A stretch of DNA of 43,962 nt from Myxococcales bacterium (GTDB lineage Bacteria > Myxococcota_A > UBA796 > SXON01). The notes under the pieces were generated by a model that searched no databases, was not told the DNA's origin, and saw only the letters and a program-made list of their open reading frames with translations. The DNA is taken from positions 1 through 43,962 of the forward strand of contig SHYV01000003.1 of assembly GCA_009692605.1 (NCBI GenBank). The letters are read 5' to 3'. Shown here piece by piece: positions 40,372-43,962 of the stretch. The translations under genes were made by a program, and so were the position numbers. How positions within the stretch are numbered: position 1 is the stretch's first letter; every line of letters begins with the position of its first letter.

Positions 40372-41967
40372 ATGCTCAGCGCACTGTTCCCGCTCGCCGC
40401 CCCGCCCGCCGCCCCGCTTACGTTCCCGCTCGCCTCTCAGCTCGCCTTCCGGGTGGCCTTCCAGGTCTCCTTCTTGGGCGCGCTGTTCGTCGCGCCCGCA
40501 CTGGCGAACCCGCCCGCCGCCACGGAGAGCACCGCCACGCCGAGCGGTCTGCGCGTCTCCGCCCGCGTCCACGCCGAGGCCCTGGTCGGGTTTCCCGTGG
40601 TCGTCGATTTCACCATCCAGAACGAGTCGGCGACCACCCAGATGTTCCCCGATCTCGCGGCGCGCCCTCACCTCGCCCGCTTTTCCATCAATGGGCCCAA
40701 GGGAAAGTCCGAGCGGTACAACACGCCTCCCGCTTTCGACGTCGCCTCCACTTGGAGCCTCGCGCCCCACTCCGAGCGCAACGTCCTGCTCGAGATCCCC
40801 AGCTCCGCAGGTTTTGCGGCGGGCGACTACACCATCACGGTCAGCGTGCAGGATCCCGGCGGCGCGCTCACGTTTGCACCCGTAAAGCTCACCCTCGCTA
40901 CGCCCAAGCCGATCGCGGGAACACCGGTCTGGGAGCCGACGATCGCCCAAAACCTCGGGACGATCTTCCCGTGGGTGCAAGACCGGCAGGGCGCTACCGG
41001 CTCCGCTGCAGCGCTCTACCTGATGCAGTTCGACGCACGCGCGCAGACGCGGGCGTTCGCCCAATACTGGCTGGCGGATCTGGCCAGCCCGGTGGACCCG
41101 GTGCTCACCCGCTCCCGGGCAGGCGAGTCATTCTCCCGGTACGTCTACTGGTTGGTCCCAGGCACCACCACTGCGACCATGGCGTTCGGGCGACTCGACG
41201 GAACGTCTTTCCGGTCGGTGCAGACCGCGTCGCTGCCCTACCCGACCGCGGATCTCTTCGACCGGGGGATCACAGACGCACGCGGGCAGCTCGTCCTCCC
41301 GCTCTGGGTACCCTCCCCGGCAGGCAAGGGCGGCTCGCTCAAGATCTGGACCGTGAACGAGCGCGGCGTCCAGTCGCTCCGCAACATGGTGGACCTGCCC
41401 TCGCGTCCCACCCTTCATGCCACGGCCATCGACGCCGCGTCCAACCTCCTCGTCGCGATCGGGGTGGCTGGAGGGGTCGATGTCTACCGCGCCGATATCA
41501 CCCAACCGCCTGAGATCCCCGCCCGTGGCACGCGCCACTGGGCCGCCATCCCAGGGTGGTCGCCGGCGGCGATCACCTTCGACGTGCTGCCCGACGCGGC
41601 CTCCCGCCCCGGTGGGCTGTCGTTGTTCACGCTGCTCCGCTCGAACTCAACCGCAGAATGGAAGTCGCAGTGGAGCGACCTCGCCGGCGGCGCGTTCTCG
41701 CCCGGCGGAGGCCCCTGGTCGCTCCCCGGAGAGCTCGTATCCATGGTGACCAGCGGGTACGGAACCTTTTACACCGTGTCGCGGGACCCGACCGGCGCCT
41801 ACTGGTACCAGCCGCAAGGGACCACTCCCGCGAGCGTCGCGGCAGCGATCCCACTGAAATCGCTTAACAACCCCACCCTGTTCCTGTCGGGCGACATGGT
41901 GCGCGCCCGCGTTCTAGGCGGGCAGTCGGTGGTCACCGACGTCACGCTCGGACCAACGATCAAGTAG
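40372..41967 (+). CDS. large secreted protein of unknown function
   Basis: This 531-aa protein has a long N-terminal hydrophobic signal region (FPLAAPPAAPLTFPLASQLAFRVAFQVSFLGALFVAPALA), with a likely cut after ALA near residue 45. An Ig-like or beta-sandwich domain follows (about 60-170: LRVSARVHAEALVGFPVVVDFTIQNESATTQM... DYTITVSVQDPGG). The remaining ~350 residues are beta-strand-rich with loosely repeated blocks (TLHATAIDAASNLLVAIGVAGGVDVYRADI...), suggesting a beta-propeller-like fold. No catalytic motif is recognised. It is predicted to be periplasmic or extracellular. The start ATG is weakly supported; a CATATT near 40358 could be part of a promoter. The 3' end overlaps the end of the convergent MopE-repeat gene by 8 nt. 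Confidence 0.65.
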   Translation: MLSALFPLAAPPAAPLTFPLASQLAFRVAFQVSFLGALFVAPALANPPAATESTATPSGLRVSARVHAEALVGFPVVVDFTIQNESATTQMFPDLAARPHLARFSINGPKGKSERYNTPPAFDVASTWSLAPHSERNVLLEIPSSAGFAAGDYTITVSVQDPGGALTFAPVKLTLATPKPIAGTPVWEPTIAQNLGTIFPWVQDRQGATGSAAALYLMQFDARAQTRAFAQYWLADLASPVDPVLTRSRAGESFSRYVYWLVPGTTTATMAFGRLDGTSFRSVQTASLPYPTADLFDRGITDARGQLVLPLWVPSPAGKGGSLKIWTVNERGVQSLRNMVDLPSRPTLHATAIDAASNLLVAIGVAGGVDVYRADITQPPEIPARGTRHWAAIPGWSPAAITFDVLPDAASRPGGLSLFTLLRSNSTAEWKSQWSDLAGGAFSPGGGPWSLPGELVSMVTSGYGTFYTVSRDPTGAYWYQPQGTTPASVAAAIPLKSLNNPTLFLSGDMVRARVLGGQSVVTDVTLGPTIK

Positions 41968-43483
41968 CCCCGGCGCGGCCCCCGGACCGACGGAACCCCA
42001 GCGCAGCGAGCGCGAAGGCCAACCACGCAGGCCAACCCCCGCCGGATGAAGGCGTCGCGCAGCCGCAACCCCCTTCGACCTTCACCGCGTCGCCGGTGTC
42101 ATCGACCGGGTCCGGCGCGACGTCATCGTCGCTGCCATCGCAGTCGGAGTCCACACCGTCGCCTTCGACCCCGACGGCGCCTGGGTAGATCTCCGGGTTG
42201 GTGTCGTCACAGTCCAGGGGGCTGTCGAAGCCGTCCCCGTCGGCATCATCGTCATTGCCGTCGCAGTCCTGATCGATGTCGTCGTAGTAGACCTCAGCCG
42301 CCTCGGGGTTCACCGCGGCGTCATTGTCGTTGCAGTCGTCGCCGCCAAAATCATCCGTGTCATACCCGTCCCCATCGGCGTCGTAGTCGGAGTCCCCAGA
42401 GCAGTCCGCGTCGACGCCATCGTACAAGACGTCCTCGGCGCCGGGGTAGACGCCAGCGTCGGTGTCCTCACAGTCGTCGCCCAGTCCGTCCGGCGCCGCC
42501 GGGCTCTCGTGGCCATCCCCATCCTGATCGTAGTCCGACCCACCGCCGCAATCTTCGTCGATCCCGTCGTACCAGATCTCCTCGGCGCCCGGGTAGGCGT
42601 CGGGCGCGGCGTCATCGCAGTCGTCCCCGCCGCAAAACACGCCGCTGTGGCCGTCCCCGTCCGCGTCGCAGCCCGCGCAAAGATCCGTGACCGCCCACGC
42701 AGCCGCGACCTCGGCCACGCTGTCCCCCTCGATGACCACGAAGGTGAAGTCCGACGACGCACCTGCGGCGATGGAGCCGCGCGGGGCGAGCCGGATGCCC
42801 AACGCGGAGTCAGCAACGGCCTCGTCGTCGTCCCCGAGCGTCGGGCGAGCGGAGTAGCTCGTGCTCCAGCCTGCGTGGTGACCCAGCTCGGAAATAACCG
42901 GATCACAGGCTCCGAAAGCGAGGGCGTAGCCAGTGGCCGCGGCCGAGCTGACCGCAAGGTCGTCGGCGCCGTCCCCGTCGGTGTCAAGGACATCGTTGAT
43001 GGTCTCGAAGACGCCGTCCGGATCGGGATCGACCTCGAAATAGAGGCCCAGCTCCTCCAATTCAGCGCCGGGCCCAGCGGTAACGTGAAAGTTGACCCGG
43101 ACCTCCTTGCCCGCCCGGAGCCAGGCCTGAGTCCCTACGATCTCGGCCCCCGTCCCCGTGTAGGTGTACGTGGCGATAGCCGCATCGGAGGTCGAGAGGT
43201 CCGCCTCGCCGCTCACGAAGCACGACGCAAACTCATCGTTGGAGTTGGCGTAGTAGGCGAGCGACTCGTCAAGAAGATCATACTCGAAGGCGAACATCTG
43301 CCACGGGTAGCCGGCATAGGCCCAGTCCACCCACTCGGGCCCGTGCAGCGCCTGAAAACCCATCCCGGCGTCCTGATCGTTCCAGGTGCCGGACGAGTCG
43401 AAGTAGATGCGCAGCGCATCTCCGGCCACGAGCTCGTCGGCGGGGGCGAGCCCGGGGAGGAGGACGAGCAGAAGAGAGATCAT
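41960..43483 (-). CDS. secreted MopE-repeat protein with MYXO-CTERM tail
   Basis: This 507-aa protein has a signal peptide (MISLLLVLLPGLAPADE, cut after APA). A beta-rich N-terminal domain (about 20-260) is followed by a Cys/Asp-rich repeat region (about 270-465) with several D-x-D-x-D-G-x-x-S/D ... D-D-C-D-D-x-x-P-D/E-x-Y-P-G-A-x-E units (CDADGDGHSG, GGDDCDDAAPDAYPGAEE, YDQDGDGHES, DADGDGYDTDD, CDDTNPEIYPGA). MopE-type repeats bind metals, probably Ca2+. The C-terminus GGCGCATPSSGGGWPAWLAFALAALGFRRSG is a MYXO-CTERM tail (Cys-Gly-Cys, helix, Arg-Arg). It is expected at the cell surface. No partner is evident. Confidence 0.85.
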   Translation of the reverse strand: MISLLLVLLPGLAPADELVAGDALRIYFDSSGTWNDQDAGMGFQALHGPEWVDWAYAGYPWQMFAFEYDLLDESLAYYANSNDEFASCFVSGEADLSTSDAAIATYTYTGTGAEIVGTQAWLRAGKEVRVNFHVTAGPGAELEELGLYFEVDPDPDGVFETINDVLDTDGDGADDLAVSSAAATGYALAFGACDPVISELGHHAGWSTSYSARPTLGDDDEAVADSALGIRLAPRGSIAAGASSDFTFVVIEGDSVAEVAAAWAVTDLCAGCDADGDGHSGVFCGGDDCDDAAPDAYPGAEEIWYDGIDEDCGGGSDYDQDGDGHESPAAPDGLGDDCEDTDAGVYPGAEDVLYDGVDADCSGDSDYDADGDGYDTDDFGGDDCNDNDAAVNPEAAEVYYDDIDQDCDGNDDDADGDGFDSPLDCDDTNPEIYPGAVGVEGDGVDSDCDGSDDDVAPDPVDDTGDAVKVEGGCGCATPSSGGGWPAWLAFALAALGFRRSGGRAGAT

Positions 43484-43489
43484 CGGACA

Positions 43490-43495
43490 ATTATA
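43490..43495 (-). promoter_or_regulatory. -10 element for leaderless transcription of the MopE-repeat gene
   Basis: A perfect TATAAT on the minus strand (43495 to 43490) stands six bases before the ATG at 43483. The distance from the last T to the A of ATG is 7, the usual distance from a -10 element to the transcription start, so transcription would begin at or next to the A of ATG, and the mRNA would be leaderless. No clear -35 was found 17 bp upstream. Confidence 0.55.
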
Positions 43496-43538
43496 GCAGC
43501 GAACGGCGGGAGCGGTTCCGGTGCCGCCCACATCCGCG

Positions 43539-43962
43539 TCACTCGCAGCGCTGGAAGACCGACATGCACTTGATGGTGGTCGCCTGCCCGCCCGTGATCG
43601 TGACCTTTCCGGCAGGGGCCATCGCACCGCCCAGGAAGGCGGCCTCGATCGCGTAGTTCCCGGCGGGGAGATCGCCCGCAGGGTACCGGCCGCCAGCCCC
43701 TACGAGCACCACCGTGTCGGCCTCGCCGGTGACCCGATAGAAGCCCTTCGCAGCGGGCGCCGGAGCAACGCTGACCGCAGCCTCGGAAGTGGCGGGCTTC
43801 GCCACCGCCTTCACCACCGCCTTCACCACCGCCTTCACCTCAGGCTTGGAGAGCGCGACTGGCGCATCTGCCGATGACCCGCTCACGGGAGGTTCACTCG
43901 AGCCCACTGAATCAAGCGCAGCGATGTCGGGGGCGCCGGGGGGGGCGCCGGGGGGAACGAGC
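43539..43962 (-). CDS. PEGA-like C-terminal domain protein, 5' end off the window
   Basis: The frame is open to the right edge, so the protein continues beyond the window; an in-frame GTG at 43907 is probably internal. The visible part has a Pro/Gly-rich stretch, a Lys-Ala-Val repeat (VKAVVKAVVKAVAK) and a ~65-residue beta-sandwich of PEGA type (YRVTGEADTVVLVGAGG...LPAGNYAIEAAFLGGAMAPAGKVTITGGQATTIKCMS). In many myxobacteria PEGA domains sit at the C-terminus of Ser/Thr protein kinases, so that is a guess for the missing part. It could equally be a secreted or membrane-anchored structural protein. Confidence 0.65.
   Translation of the reverse strand, partial: LVPPGAPPGAPDIAALDSVGSSEPPVSGSSADAPVALSKPEVKAVVKAVVKAVAKPATSEAAVSVAPAPAAKGFYRVTGEADTVVLVGAGGRYPAGDLPAGNYAIEAAFLGGAMAPAGKVTITGGQATTIKCMSVFQRCE
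43804..43839 (+). repeat. 12-bp tandem repeat encoding Lys-Ala-Val linker
   Basis: Three perfect copies of ACCGCCTTCACC lie at 43804-43815, 43816-43827 and 43828-43839. They are in frame on the minus strand and encode the basic linker VKAVVKAVVKAV before the PEGA-like domain. Confidence 0.9.

Overview
The window is a high-GC, gene-dense chromosomal segment that looks like a myxobacterium or a close relative (Myxococcota). The evidence is two proteins with MYXO-CTERM-type tails (Cys-Gly-Cys, one hydrophobic helix, Arg-rich end), MopE-like D-x-D-x-D-G/C-D-D metal-binding repeats, many lipoproteins, GTG/TTG starts and frequent 4-bp GTGA/ATGA overlaps. No species can be named from the sequence. 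No rRNA, tRNA, CRISPR array, integrase or IS transposase was seen.

Left part (1-9.7 kb, + strand): the 3' end of a MYXO-CTERM surface protein overlaps a leucine-rich-repeat gene. A compact glycolysis operon gap-pgk-tpiA follows, coupled by ATGA overlaps, with an RNase D-like exonuclease behind it. Next come a 56-aa Flp/Tad pilin with a hairpin terminator, a 364-nt gene-free leader with several hairpins, and a TadZ/CpaE-type MinD-like ATPase. A flippase-like membrane protein and a short unknown protein close this part.

Surface-modification cluster (10.2-17.6 kb, - strand), in transcription order: an alkaline-phosphatase-superfamily lipoprotein with Thr at the nucleophile position, an EF-hand lipoprotein, a MopE-repeat/FGE-fold lipoprotein split by a 1-nt frameshift, two sulfotransferases, and an amidinotransferase/DDAH-fold protein. 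Overlaps and short gaps suggest joint expression. This gene combination is the best candidate for an undescribed system.

Middle (17.7-31.1 kb): lipoprotein plus farnesyl-diphosphate synthase (GTGA-coupled), an Asp-Ser/Thr-repeat lipoprotein plus a Nudix ADP-ribose pyrophosphatase, a hypothetical gene, a PlsC acyltransferase coupled to a DUF2817 M14-like peptidase, a tandem AAA ATPase resembling those of contractile injection systems, kbl, an RND pump without partner genes, and an RhlE-type helicase. A 35-bp palindrome lies between the pump and the helicase, and a near-identical copy sits inside the signal-peptide codons of a gene 3.9 kb away.

Right part (31.1-44 kb): a TPR/LysM membrane protein; an MBOAT acyltransferase followed by two SGNH hydrolases (a likely O-acetylation module for a surface polymer); an ABC-F ATPase; a protein with three copies of one helix-turn-helix unit; a solitary D12-class adenine methyltransferase; a secreted unknown; a MopE-repeat MYXO-CTERM protein with a TATAAT placed for leaderless transcription; and the 3' part of a gene running off the window.
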